DNA of 11,249 bases, from the NCBI GenBank assembly GCA_016194625.1, contig JACQBB010000186.1, positions 1 to 11,249 of the forward strand, in the 5' to 3' direction. The stretch's first letter is position 1; the number at the start of each line of letters is the position of its first letter. The position numbers and the translations under genes were made by a program. This document shows positions 1 through 6,477 of the stretch, piece by piece. The notes beneath the pieces are model-generated. The model was not told where the DNA came from. It worked only from the letters and a program-made list of their open reading frames with translations, and ran no database searches. Source of the DNA: Elusimicrobiota bacterium (GTDB lineage: Bacteria > Elusimicrobiota > Elusimicrobia > UBA1565 > UBA9628).

Positions 1-687
1 CGCGGCGAAGGGCCCGCCGCCTTCCTGTTCGACGGCGCCGCCCCCGCGCGGGTCGCGATGCCCGACGGCGCCGCGCTCGACGGCGAGGACTTGGTCGCCG
101 CCGGCGGCCGGAGCGTCCCCAAGCTCGGCCGCGGCTTCTTCGGGATCGTCCACCCGCACCCCGACGTCGAGGGCGCGGTCGTGAAGACCGACCTGCCGCG
201 CAAGGTCGGGGTCCTGGGCGAGCCGCCGAGCATGGCCGAGTTCCGCATCTCCCGCGACCGCCGCACGACGCTGGAGGCCGCGCGCGTCGGCGCCGGGCCG
301 CGCCTGCTCGGCGAGGGGAGCGTCGGCGGGCGCCCGGCGCTGGTCAAGGAGCGCGTGTACGGGGACACCGTCGCGCGCCTCCTGGAGGAGGGCCGCTTCG
401 GCGGCGCCGACCACGCCTTGGTGGAGGAGCTGTTCCTGCGCATCGCCCGCTCCGGGATCACCTTCGTGGACATCCGTCCGGAGAACGTCATGCTGGGCCG
501 CACGCTCGCCGACCCGCGCCGCCGCGCCTGGCTCATCGACGGCGGCGAGGCGCACGCGCCGAGGCGCGCGGAGAGCGCCGGCGACCACGCCGAGCGCCTG
601 TTCGGGATCCTGCGCGAGATGGTCCACCCGCCCGAACTGCTGCCGGTCTTCGACGCCGTGCACTTCTCCCGGCCCCGGCCGGAGTAG
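1..687 (+). CDS. Protein-kinase-like domain protein, C-terminal part (5' end outside window)
   Basis: The reading frame is open from base 1 to the TAG at 685-687, so the gene probably begins upstream; the ATG at 58 is only the first internal Met. Numbering from that Met, the chain has protein-kinase landmarks: a glycine-rich loop LGRGFFGIV (23-31), a VVK lysine (K43), a hinge-like VKERVYGD (96-103), a catalytic-loop match ITFVDIRPENVML (134-146, with D138 and N143 where the HRD-type Asp and Asn lie), and LIDGGEA (159-165, D161 in the DFG position). The whole set suggests an active phosphotransferase of the bacterial kinase-like/RIO/aminoglycoside-kinase superfamily. About 160 residues is short for a full Ser/Thr kinase. 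The substrate is unknown. The preceding residues (AAFLFDGAAPARVAMPDG) look like the end of another domain, so this may be the tail of a larger protein. Its stop lies one base from the stop of the converging operon. Confidence 0.72.
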   Translation, partial: RGEGPAAFLFDGAAPARVAMPDGAALDGEDLVAAGGRSVPKLGRGFFGIVHPHPDVEGAVVKTDLPRKVGVLGEPPSMAEFRISRDRRTTLEAARVGAGPRLLGEGSVGGRPALVKERVYGDTVARLLEEGRFGGADHALVEELFLRIARSGITFVDIRPENVMLGRTLADPRRRAWLIDGGEAHAPRRAESAGDHAERLFGILREMVHPPELLPVFDAVHFSRPRPE

Positions 688-688
688 C

Positions 689-1594
689 TCAGGGCCGCGC
701 TTCGGCGCGGGCGATCAGCGCGACCGCCGCCTGGCGCCGCACGCGCCACGACGGGTCCGAGGCCCGCGCCGCGGCGAGCTCGGTCTCGGCGGCGCGGTCG
801 CCGCCGCGCGCCAGCGCCTGCGCGGCTCCGAGGCGCGCCAGCCACGACGGGTCGTCGCGCAGGACCCGGCGCAGGGGGCCGGCGGCCCACGGCGCCTCCG
901 CGCGGCTGAGCGCGAGCGCCGCCGCGTAGCGCACCAGCGCCTCGTCGGAGCGCAGCGCGTCGGCCAGCACCAGGTCGTCGGCGCCGCCCTCCTCGGCGAG
1001 CGCCATCACCGCGGCCGCGCGCCGCGGAGCGGGCGCCGACGCGTCGCGGACCAGCGCGGCCAGGTCGGACGGCGCGCTCACGGTCGCCAGAGCGTGCGCG
1101 GCGTCGACCAGCCGCCCCAGCGGCGGCAGCTCGTCGCTCTCGGCGGGAGCCGCCTCCGCGGCGGCGGCCGGCAGGTCCGCGCGCCCCGCGCCCAGCACCT
1201 CGCCGGTCGCGGACGCGACCACGCGCGCGGTCAGCGCCCAGCCGCCGGCGGCCCGCTCCAGGCGGCCGACGACGACCGCGTCGCCGGAGCGCAGGGCCGG
1301 AGACTCCGCCCCGGCGACCGCGCCGGCCGCGGCCAGGCCGCGCTCGGACAGCACCGCGCCCAGGCGCTCGCGCTCGACGGCGCGCACGCGGCGCGAGGCG
1401 ACGATCCCGCGCAGGACCGCGTCGCCCGCGGTCTCCGACATCCCGGCCGGCGCCGCGCGCGGAGACTCGAACGCCGCCACCGCCACCGTCGCCGCGCCGC
1501 CGCGCCGCGCGGCCTCGGCCAGCGCGCGGCCCAGGTCCTCGGGGCCGGAGGCCGCCGCCGTCGCCGCCGCCGCCAGCAGGAGCGGGAGGATCAT
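689..1594 (-). CDS. Exported CsgG/FlgO-like protein with C-terminal HEAT repeats
   Basis: 301 residues, starting MILPLLLAAAATAAASG, a short Sec-type signal peptide without lipobox. Residues about 20-140 resemble the CsgG/FlgO/LpoB fold: TVAVAAFES strand (36-44), RVRAVERERLGAVLSERGL (69-87), GDAVVVGRLER (104-114), and a final strand ending ATGEVLGAG (129-137). These blocks match those in the paralogue encoded at 2537-3388. Residues about 160-300 are Ala/Leu/Arg-rich helical pairs of HEAT or PBS-lyase type, such as SDEALVRYAAALALSRAE, DPSWLARLGAAQALARGG and DPSWRVRRQAAVALIARAE. I chose the ATG at 1594 because it follows the upstream gene by a classic ATGA four-base overlap and opens directly into the signal peptide; the longer frame to 1888 would read through the response-regulator gene. 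It is the last gene of the operon. A periplasmic or outer-membrane scaffold is likely, with the repeats binding a partner (inference). Confidence 0.75.
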   Translation of the reverse strand: MILPLLLAAAATAAASGPEDLGRALAEAARRGGAATVAVAAFESPRAAPAGMSETAGDAVLRGIVASRRVRAVERERLGAVLSERGLAAAGAVAGAESPALRSGDAVVVGRLERAAGGWALTARVVASATGEVLGAGRADLPAAAAEAAPAESDELPPLGRLVDAAHALATVSAPSDLAALVRDASAPAPRRAAAVMALAEEGGADDLVLADALRSDEALVRYAAALALSRAEAPWAAGPLRRVLRDDPSWLARLGAAQALARGGDRAAETELAAARASDPSWRVRRQAAVALIARAEARP

Positions 1595-2526
1595 GACGCC
1601 CTCCGGTCGATCGCGAAGCGGCTCAGGTTCCCGCCGCGCGCCTTCAGCATGTTCTTCAGCTCCGAGGCGATCTCCGCGGCCTGCGCGTAGCAGGTCAGCG
1701 GCCGCGTCGCGGTGGTCGCCACGCCGATGCGCAGGGTCACGAACGGGCTGCGGACGGTCTGGCGCCGGCGGTCCAGGGTCTCGACGTAGCCGCGCTCGCG
1801 GTCGTCCGGCGCGTAGAAGTCCAGCACCTCGCGGTCGAAGCGGCAGGCCAGTCGGTGCGCCAGCTCGGCCGCCGCCTCCGGCGGGCACACCGCCGCGAAG
1901 TCGTCGCCGCCGATGTGGCAGGCCAGGCCGCCGCGCGGCGCGGCCTCGCCGACGCTCTCGGCCAGGACCTCGCCGAAGCGCTTGAGCAGGCGGTCGCCCT
2001 TCTCGAAGCCGTACGCGTCGTTGAAGGATTTGAAGCGGTCGATGTCCATGTACATCAGCGCGAACGGCTCGCGGCCGGTGACGCGCGAGCGCACCGTCTC
2101 CTCCAGCGTCGGGCTGCCCGGCAGGCGCGTCAGCGGGCTGGCCGAGAGCTCCTCGGCGGCGCGCTTGACCAGGCGCTCGACGCGCGCCAGCAGCTCCTCG
2201 ACGGAGAACGGCTTCGTCACGTAGTCGTCGGCGCCGATGCCCAGCCCCTCGATCTCGTGGTCCAGGCCGCCCAGGCCGGTCACCATGATCACCGGCACCA
2301 GGCGCGTCAGGGTGTTCTCGCGCAGGCGGCGCAGGACCTCGAAGCCGTCCAGGCCGGGCATGCGCACGTCCAGCATGATCAGGTCGTAGGAGTCGGAGCG
2401 GGCCATGTCGAGCGCCTGGTCGCCGCGCTCGGCCGTGTCCACCGCGAACCTCCGCGTCTGCAGGGCCCGGGTCATCAGCTTCCGGATCCCGCTCTCGTCT
2501 TCCGCGACCAGCACCTTGGCGCTCAT
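1591..2526 (-). CDS. PleD-like response regulator: receiver plus GGDEF (diguanylate cyclase)
   Basis: 311 residues. Residues 1-122 are a receiver domain with the acidic pocket E9/D10, phospho-acceptor D53 (IMLDVRMPG), T83 and K105 (TKPF). A short linker ending LTRLPG (132-137) leads to a GGDEF domain: MDIDRFKSFNDAYGFEKGD (160-178) carries the metal- and GTP-binding residues, and the signature is GGDDF (206-210) rather than GGDEF/GGEEF. No RxxD inhibitory site precedes it. An insertion around 233-260 (DFYAPDDRERGY) before the LRIGV strand fits a subfamily in which GGDDF is common. The probable activity is phosphorylation-controlled conversion of two GTP to c-di-GMP in the cytoplasm; the variant signature leaves a receptor or inactive role open. 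A strong ribosome-binding site precedes the ATG, and the stop overlaps the next gene by four bases. It is the only cytoplasmic protein in an operon of exported proteins, so it probably links that surface apparatus to c-di-GMP. Confidence 0.93.
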   Translation of the reverse strand: MSAKVLVAEDESGIRKLMTRALQTRRFAVDTAERGDQALDMARSDSYDLIMLDVRMPGLDGFEVLRRLRENTLTRLVPVIMVTGLGGLDHEIEGLGIGADDYVTKPFSVEELLARVERLVKRAAEELSASPLTRLPGSPTLEETVRSRVTGREPFALMYMDIDRFKSFNDAYGFEKGDRLLKRFGEVLAESVGEAAPRGGLACHIGGDDFAAVCPPEAAAELAHRLACRFDREVLDFYAPDDRERGYVETLDRRRQTVRSPFVTLRIGVATTATRPLTCYAQAAEIASELKNMLKARGGNLSRFAIDRRAS

Positions 2527-2531
2527 AAGAT

Positions 2532-2537
2532 CCTCCT
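2532..2537 (-). promoter_or_regulatory. Strong ribosome-binding site fused to the upstream stop codon
   Basis: On the minus strand the sequence TGAGGAGGATCTTATG contains the stop of the FlgO-like gene (TGA, 2539-2537), a perfect AGGAGG and, five bases later, the ATG of the receiver-GGDEF gene. Terminating ribosomes therefore cover the next initiation site, which argues for translational coupling. Confidence 0.85.
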
Positions 2538-3388
2538 CACAGCCCGCAGCGGCCGGCGATCGCCAGCGCGCGGGCGTCCTCCCGGCGCATGCGCTCGAAC
2601 TCGGCGCGCGACAGGTCCGGCACGAACGGCCGCTCGTACCAATCCTTCATCGTCTTGTAGAACCGCTCCTTCAGGACCGGGTCGGAGATCTCCGAGCCCG
2701 GGTTGCGGGTGACCGCGTACGGGGAGAAGCCCTTGCGCAGCTCCGACGCCCAGTAGCGCGCCTTGATCTCCAGGATCCCGCCGACGATGCGGTCCACCTG
2801 GGCGCCCGCGCCCGCGCACTCGCCGTCGTTGGGCGCGTCGCGCAGCAGCGGGTTGCCCTCCAGCGACGGCGCCTCCACCTCGAAGGCCGGAGGCGGGACC
2901 TCGATCGCCCAGCTCCCGTCCGGACCCGGCTCCGCCGGCGTCTCCCACGCGAAGGACTCCTCGACCGCCGCCAGGATCTCGCCGGTCCGCGCGTCCACCA
3001 GGCGCAGCGACGCGTGCATCTTGCCGGCGCGGCGGGCGAAGCGCCCGGCGACGACGGCCTCGGCGTCGGCCAGGCGCGGCTCCGGCGCCGCGGCGACCGC
3101 GCCGGCGGCGCCCAGGCGCAGCTCCGACATCAGGTCCGGCAGGCGGGTGCGCTCCACGACGCGGACGCGGCCGTCGCGCACGACCTCGCCGGTCAGCAGG
3201 TCCGAGAGCGTCTCGCCGTCCGCCTTGGACTCGCCGTTGCGCGCCTCCAAGGGGAGGATCGCGACCCGGACCACGCCCGCGCCGCGGGCGGCGGCGGCGA
3301 GGGCCGAGGCGGAGTCATGCATCGGCGCGGCGGCCCGGGCTCCGCCCGCGAGGGCCATCGTCAGGAACACGGCGCTCAGAGCGTTCAT
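2537..3388 (-). CDS. FlgO/CsgG-like exported protein with an unassigned C-terminal domain
   Basis: 283 residues. Residues 1-21 (MNALSAVFLTMALAGGARAA) form a Sec signal peptide with an Ala-rich cleavage region and no lipobox. Residues about 38-146 carry the CsgG/FlgO pattern: VVRVAILPLEA (39-49), GETLSDLLTGEVV (58-70), VRVVERTRLPDLMSELRLG (75-93), DAEAVVAGRFAR (108-119), LRLVDARTGEILAAV (128-142). This family includes outer-membrane assembly proteins such as CsgG, Vibrio FlgO and LpoB. A Pro/Glu-rich linker (150-180) leads to about 95 residues I cannot place, rich in charged helices and bounded by C191 and C281, which could form a disulfide in the periplasm. The start at 3388 opens with the signal peptide and has AGAGGTG upstream, overlapping the stop of the FlgT-like gene. 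It is the third gene of the operon, with a 6-base gap before it and a 10-base gap after. Confidence 0.8.
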   Translation of the reverse strand: MNALSAVFLTMALAGGARAAAPMHDSASALAAAARGAGVVRVAILPLEARNGESKADGETLSDLLTGEVVRDGRVRVVERTRLPDLMSELRLGAAGAVAAAPEPRLADAEAVVAGRFARRAGKMHASLRLVDARTGEILAAVEESFAWETPAEPGPDGSWAIEVPPPAFEVEAPSLEGNPLLRDAPNDGECAGAGAQVDRIVGGILEIKARYWASELRKGFSPYAVTRNPGSEISDPVLKERFYKTMKDWYERPFVPDLSRAEFERMRREDARALAIAGRCGL

Positions 3389-3394
3389 CGGAGT

Positions 3395-4180
3395 TCACCT
3401 CTCCCCTCGACGGGCCGTCAGCCACAGGCGGGCCGGGAGGTCCTCGGCGGCGGCCTTCGCGAGCGCCGCGCCGGCGTCCTTCAGGGCGCGTTCGCGCGCC
3501 GCGCGGGAGTCGGCCCCCAGGGCGGCGCTCTCCCGCGACGCCGCCCACACCGCGCCGCTGGCCGCGTCCGACGCGGTCGCGGCCAGCCGGACGCGCACCG
3601 AGACGAACGGCCGCAGGCGCGGCTCGACGATCACGCTCTCGGTCGCCGCCAGGCGGAGCTTGAAGTCGCTCTCCGCGTCCGCCGCCGCGGTGCTTCCTCC
3701 ATAGGCGGTCCACCCCGCCAGGAACGAGTCGCGGGCGGCCTCGGCCGCCGCCCCGTCCGGCGCCGCGACGGTCACCGCCGCGCGCGGGCCGCTGCCGGGG
3801 ATCCAGCCGATCCGGCCGCGCGCCGAGCCCGGGAGGCGCTCGACCTCGGCGCGCACCGTCAGCCGCAGGACGCCGTCGGAGACGGTCTCCCGCAGCACCT
3901 TATAGCTCGTCACCGTGCCGCGGGCGGCGGTGCTGACGCGCTCCCGGACGCGGGCCGCGTCGTCCACCACCGACACCGACGCGACCTCCACGCCGGCCGC
4001 CTGCTCGACCGCGCGCCGCTGGGCGTCGGCGAGCGCCCGGCGGCGAGCCTCGGGCCGCGGCGAGGCGCCGATCGGCGCCCAGCCCTCGACGACGACGGTG
4101 CGCGCCGAGTCCCTGCGGACCCCGCCCGCGCACCCCGCCATCAGGACGGCCGCCAAGGCGGCCGCCGCGGCCCGTTTCAT
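3395..4180 (-). CDS. FlgT N-terminal-domain-like outer-membrane lipoprotein
   Basis: 261 residues beginning MKRAAAAALAAVLMAGC: a lipoprotein signal with lipobox LMAGC and lipidated C17. Mature residues 28-115 match the pattern of the FlgT N-terminal domain: VVEGWAPIG, then EARRRALADAQRRAVEQAAGVEV (44-66), a hydrophobic/acidic segment, GTVTSYKVLRETVSDG (88-103) and LRLTVRAEV (105-113). In Vibrio, FlgT makes the H ring around the basal body and is about 370 residues; this protein is shorter. Its second half (130-258) has two strand-rich stretches, VSVRVRLAATASDAASGAVWAA and the following helix, resembling a FlgT middle domain or a CsgG-like module. GGGAGG lies seven bases upstream of the ATG, and the preceding gene's TGA is one base away. 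The family assignment rests on motif layout, so I give the domain and not the flagellar function. An envelope lipoprotein is near certain. Confidence 0.78.
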   Translation of the reverse strand: MKRAAAAALAAVLMAGCAGGVRRDSARTVVVEGWAPIGASPRPEARRRALADAQRRAVEQAAGVEVASVSVVDDAARVRERVSTAARGTVTSYKVLRETVSDGVLRLTVRAEVERLPGSARGRIGWIPGSGPRAAVTVAAPDGAAAEAARDSFLAGWTAYGGSTAAADAESDFKLRLAATESVIVEPRLRPFVSVRVRLAATASDAASGAVWAASRESAALGADSRAARERALKDAGAALAKAAAEDLPARLWLTARRGER

Positions 4181-4181
4181 C

Positions 4182-4628
4182 TCAGAACCTCCCCCCGACC
4201 TCGTCGGCCAGCCGCTCCTTCGGAAGGCGCATCGTGACCACGCACCCGCCGTCGGAGGTGAACTCGGTCTTGCGGACCTCGGCCCCGCGCAGCATCGCGT
4301 TGACCTTCGCCGCCAGCAGCGAGTCCTTCTCCATCGCCTGGGACACCGTGACGCCGCCCTCGAGCGTGACGCCCTTGATGAGCGAGAGCAGCTCGTACTG
4401 CGCCTTCACGATGGCCGCGTCGCGCGACAGCGCCTTGCGCTGGGTCGCCGTCGGAGTCGCCGGATCGGACGCGCCGATCCCGATCGCCTCGAAGTAGCCG
4501 CGACGCTCGGGGGTCTGGTCGATCACCTCGCCGACCTGCCCCTGATGCACCCGGCTCGTGACGCCGGAGCACCCTCCGAACGCGACGGCCGCCAGGGCCA
4601 TCGCCGCCGTCCATCCGATCCTTTTCAT
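4182..4628 (-). CDS. LPP20/FlgP-like outer-membrane lipoprotein
   Basis: 148 residues. The N-terminus MKRIGWTAAMALAAVAFGGC is a lipoprotein signal peptide with lipobox AFGGC and lipidated C20; the residue after Cys is Ser, favouring export to the outer membrane by the Lol rule. The mature part follows the LPP20 family: YFEAIGIGASDP (45-56), a helix KALSRDAAIVKAQYELLSLIKG (65-86), EGGVTVSQAMEKDS (90-103), and GAEVRKTEFTSDGGCVVTMRL (115-135). Length and order fit FlgP of Vibrio and Campylobacter, which forms basal discs under the outer membrane; LPP20 proteins also occur outside flagella. It is first in the operon, with GGGGAGG four to five bases before the ATG and a 5' leader of about 33 bases if the proposed promoter is right. 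Together with the FlgT-like and FlgO-like genes it recreates the FlgO/P/T set. Confidence 0.85.
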   Translation of the reverse strand: MKRIGWTAAMALAAVAFGGCSGVTSRVHQGQVGEVIDQTPERRGYFEAIGIGASDPATPTATQRKALSRDAAIVKAQYELLSLIKGVTLEGGVTVSQAMEKDSLLAAKVNAMLRGAEVRKTEFTSDGGCVVTMRLPKERLADEVGGRF

Positions 4629-4667
4629 ACCGCCTCCCCGGCGCTGACCGTCGCGCCATCTGCCTTG

Positions 4668-4710
4668 AGGATAGCCGGGGAGACCTATCGCGGGGTTTTG
4701 GTCCGCTTAA
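4668..4710 (-). promoter_or_regulatory. Proposed promoter of the envelope operon with upstream TTAAGCGG element
   Basis: Reading the minus strand, TTAAGCGG (4710-4703) is followed by 29 bases and then TATCCT (4673-4668), a -10-like hexamer matching TATAAT at 4 of 6. The predicted start is A at 4661. No -35 hexamer lies 16-18 bases before it, which suggests dependence on an activator. The same 8-mer, the same hexamer and the same 29-base spacing occur upstream of the GAF kinase, and a close version upstream of the PAS kinase. Confidence 0.5.
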
Positions 4711-4712
4711 AT

Positions 4713-4727
4713 CCGGACAGCGTCCGG
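4713..4727. repeat. Perfect 6-bp inverted repeat, possible weak terminator or part of the operator
   Basis: CCGGAC-agc-GTCCGG is a perfect six-base stem with a three-base loop, in the 134-base gap between the GAF kinase stop (4763) and the operon start (4628). On the minus strand, in which the kinase is transcribed, it is followed only by ATTTAAG, too short a T run for a good intrinsic terminator. It abuts the TTAAGCGG element, so it may instead be an operator arm. The rest of the gap (4728-4762) shows nothing recognisable. Confidence 0.35.
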
Positions 4728-4762
4728 GTTCAGCGGGGCTTCAGCGGCGCCACGACGGGACA

Positions 4763-6385
4763 TCAGGCGCGGGGGGAGGGACCGGCGAGCGCGCGGCGCA
4801 CGCGCCGCACCAGCTCCGACGGGGAGAACGGCTTCATCAGCACGGTCGCGTTCGGGCAGCCGGAAGCCGCGTCCAAGGTCTCCTCGTCGGCGTAGCCGGA
4901 GATGAAGACGATGGGCAGGGCCGGCTGCCGCTCGCGCAGGCGGCGCGCCAGCTCGTAGCCGCTGATCCCGGGCATCACGATGTCGGTGACCAGCGCGTCG
5001 GGCGCGGCGGTCATCGGCGCGCGGATCGCCGCGGAATCGCCGCTGATCTCCTCGACGACCTCGATCCCCGCGTTGCGCAGGATGCGCGCCAGCAGGGAGC
5101 GCACCGGCGCCTCGTCCTCGACCAGCAGGACGCGCTTGCCGGCCAGAGGGGCCTCCTCGACCGGCGCGGCGGCGGCCTCCGCCTCCTTCCCGACCGCGAC
5201 GGCCGGCAGCCAGACGCGGAACTCGGCGCCGCGGCCGGGCTCGCTCTCCACGGTCACCGCGCCGTCGTTCTGGAGCACGATGCCCTGGACGGTCGCCAGG
5301 CCCAGGCCGGTGCCCTTGCCCGGGTCCTTGGTGGTGAAGAACGGCTCGAACAGCCGCGCCCGCACCGTCGCGGAGATCCCGACCCCCGTGTCGGCGACGG
5401 ACAGGACGACGTACCGGCCGGGCTTGGAGCGGATGCCGGGCGGGGCCGTCTCGGCGGCGACCGCGACGCTCCCCACGCGGAGGGTCAGCGTCCCCCCGTC
5501 GGGCATCGCGTCGCGCGCGTTGACCGCCAGGTTCATCACGACCTGCTCGATCTGCCCCACGTCCGCGCGGACCAGCGCCGGCTCCGGCAGCGGGACCAGC
5601 GCCACCTTCACGCGCTCGCCGACGGTCCGGCTCAGCATCTTATGGAGGTCCGCCAGCACGCCGTTCAGGTCGAAGACCACCGGGTCCACCGGAGCCTTGC
5701 GGCTGAAGGCGAGGAGCTGGCGCGTCAGCGCGGCCGCGTAGCGTCCCGCCTTCGCGATCTCCTCGGCCTCGTCGCGCGCCTCGGCGGACAGGTCGTCGCG
5801 GCGGCGCAGGATCTCGGCGTTGCCGCAGATGCTGGTCAGGCTGTTGTTGAAGTCGTGCGCGACGCCGCCGACCAGGAGGCCGACCGCCTCCATCTTCATC
5901 GACTGGCGCAGGGCCTCGCTCAGCCGCTTCTTCTCGCGCTCCGCGGCCAGGCGCCGCTCCTCGACGGCGAGCGCTCCGGCGACCAACCCCATCAGCGCGT
6001 CGTCGTTCGCGCCCGGCGGGCGCGGTTCCTTGTACAGGACGCGCAGCAGCCCGGTCTCCGCGCCCTCGGGACGGACCAGGCGCGCGGCGCAGGACTTGTA
6101 GCCCTGACAGCCGCCGTCGCCGCGGTGTATCGTCTCGGGATGCGCGCGGATGTCGTCCATGTGCGTCGCCGCCGGCTCGGCCACGACCGGGAAGTCGTCG
6201 GGCAGGCCCCAGCGCGCGACGGCGAACAGCTTGCCGCCGTCGAGCCGGTAATAGACGGCGGCGTCGGCCCCGAGGACCTCCGCGCACAGGACGGTCAGCC
6301 GCACGATGTTCGTCGTCGGGTCCGCTCCCATCGCCAGGAACGCGGCTCCGATCTTATCGAGAGGGCAGTCGGCCGGCTGGTTCAT
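4763..6385 (-). CDS. Hybrid histidine kinase: GAF - HisKA - HATPase - receiver
   Basis: 540 residues with no membrane segment, so a cytoplasmic sensor. Residues about 15-145 form a GAF-like input domain containing GDGGCQGYKSCAAR, where C93 and C99 could bind metal or sense redox. A helical linker (140-165) leads to the dimerisation/phospho-transfer helix GGVAHDFNNSLTSI (173-186, H177), of the HDFNN type found in many hybrid kinases. The ATPase domain shows the N box around N289 (MNLAVNARDAMPDGG), G1 box ADTGVGI (D332), F box [10 protein letters not shown] and G2 box GKGTGLGL. A linker (395-412) precedes a C-terminal receiver (418-535) with E423/D424, D468 (LVTDIVMPG) and K518. All catalytic residues are present. 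The receiver is the last domain and no HPt domain is in view, so the phosphorelay partner is unknown. The start at 6385 has no properly spaced ribosome-binding site; a TATCCT hexamer six bases upstream suggests a leaderless mRNA. Confidence 0.95.
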   Translation of the reverse strand: MNQPADCPLDKIGAAFLAMGADPTTNIVRLTVLCAEVLGADAAVYYRLDGGKLFAVARWGLPDDFPVVAEPAATHMDDIRAHPETIHRGDGGCQGYKSCAARLVRPEGAETGLLRVLYKEPRPPGANDDALMGLVAGALAVEERRLAAEREKKRLSEALRQSMKMEAVGLLVGGVAHDFNNSLTSICGNAEILRRRDDLSAEARDEAEEIAKAGRYAAALTRQLLAFSRKAPVDPVVFDLNGVLADLHKMLSRTVGERVKVALVPLPEPALVRADVGQIEQVVMNLAVNARDAMPDGGTLTLRVGSVAVAAETAPPGIRSKPGRYVVLSVADTGVGISATVRARLFEPFFTTKDPGKGTGLGLATVQGIVLQNDGAVTVESEPGRGAEFRVWLPAVAVGKEAEAAAAPVEEAPLAGKRVLLVEDEAPVRSLLARILRNAGIEVVEEISGDSAAIRAPMTAAPDALVTDIVMPGISGYELARRLRERQPALPIVFISGYADEETLDAASGCPNATVLMKPFSPSELVRRVRRALAGPSPRA

Positions 6386-6391
6386 GCTCCC

Positions 6392-6445
6392 AGGATACCC
6401 GCGACGCCCCGGCCCGCGCCGAACCCCCGCTTAACCGGGACTTAA
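6392..6445 (-). promoter_or_regulatory. Proposed promoter and TTAA-N7-TTAA box of the GAF hybrid kinase
   Basis: On the minus strand, TTAA (6445-6442), seven bases, TTAAGCGG (6434-6427), 29 bases, then TATCCT (6397-6392). The hexamer is six bases from the ATG at 6385, so transcription would start at or next to the start codon. The two TTAA units are 11 bases apart, one helical turn, as in direct-repeat sites of OmpR/PhoB/CtrA-type regulators. No -35 hexamer is evident. Confidence 0.5.
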
Positions 6446-6477
6446 GTCCCCGCCCGCCGGGTTATCCGGGAATTAAG
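6430..6477. repeat. Two 17-base direct repeats 31 bases apart in the divergent kinase region
   Basis: 6430-6446 (CTTAACCGGGACTTAAG) and 6461-6477 (GTTATCCGGGAATTAAG) agree at 14 of 17 positions. The offset of 31 bases is close to three helical turns, so both would face the same side of the DNA. Each contains a TTAA/TTAT-N7-TTAA pair. They lie in the middle of the 153-base gap between the divergent kinases and are candidate operators serving both. Confidence 0.6.
6437..6450. repeat. Perfect 14-bp palindrome GGGACTTAAGTCCC
   Basis: The sequence equals its own reverse complement over 14 bases and overlaps the first of the two 17-base direct repeats. Its central TTAA is one of only four TTAA tetramers I could find in the whole window; the other three are the proposed promoter boxes. 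Candidate operator for a dimeric regulator. Confidence 0.55.

Noticed and set aside
1595..1888. A longer N-terminus for the CsgG-HEAT protein
   Set aside because: It would overlap the GGDEF coding region by about 300 bases and hide the signal peptide; the ATGA overlap at 1594 gives a natural start.
2405..4237. A 610-codon plus-strand open frame across the envelope operon
   Set aside because: Arg/Ala/Gly-rich with no recognisable domain; the opposite strand has consecutive genes with signal peptides, lipoboxes and ribosome-binding sites.
4182..4628. Assigning the symbols flgP, flgT and flgO outright
   Set aside because: LPP20, FlgT_N and CsgG-like folds also occur outside flagella, and no flagellar structural gene is in the window, so only family likeness is claimed.
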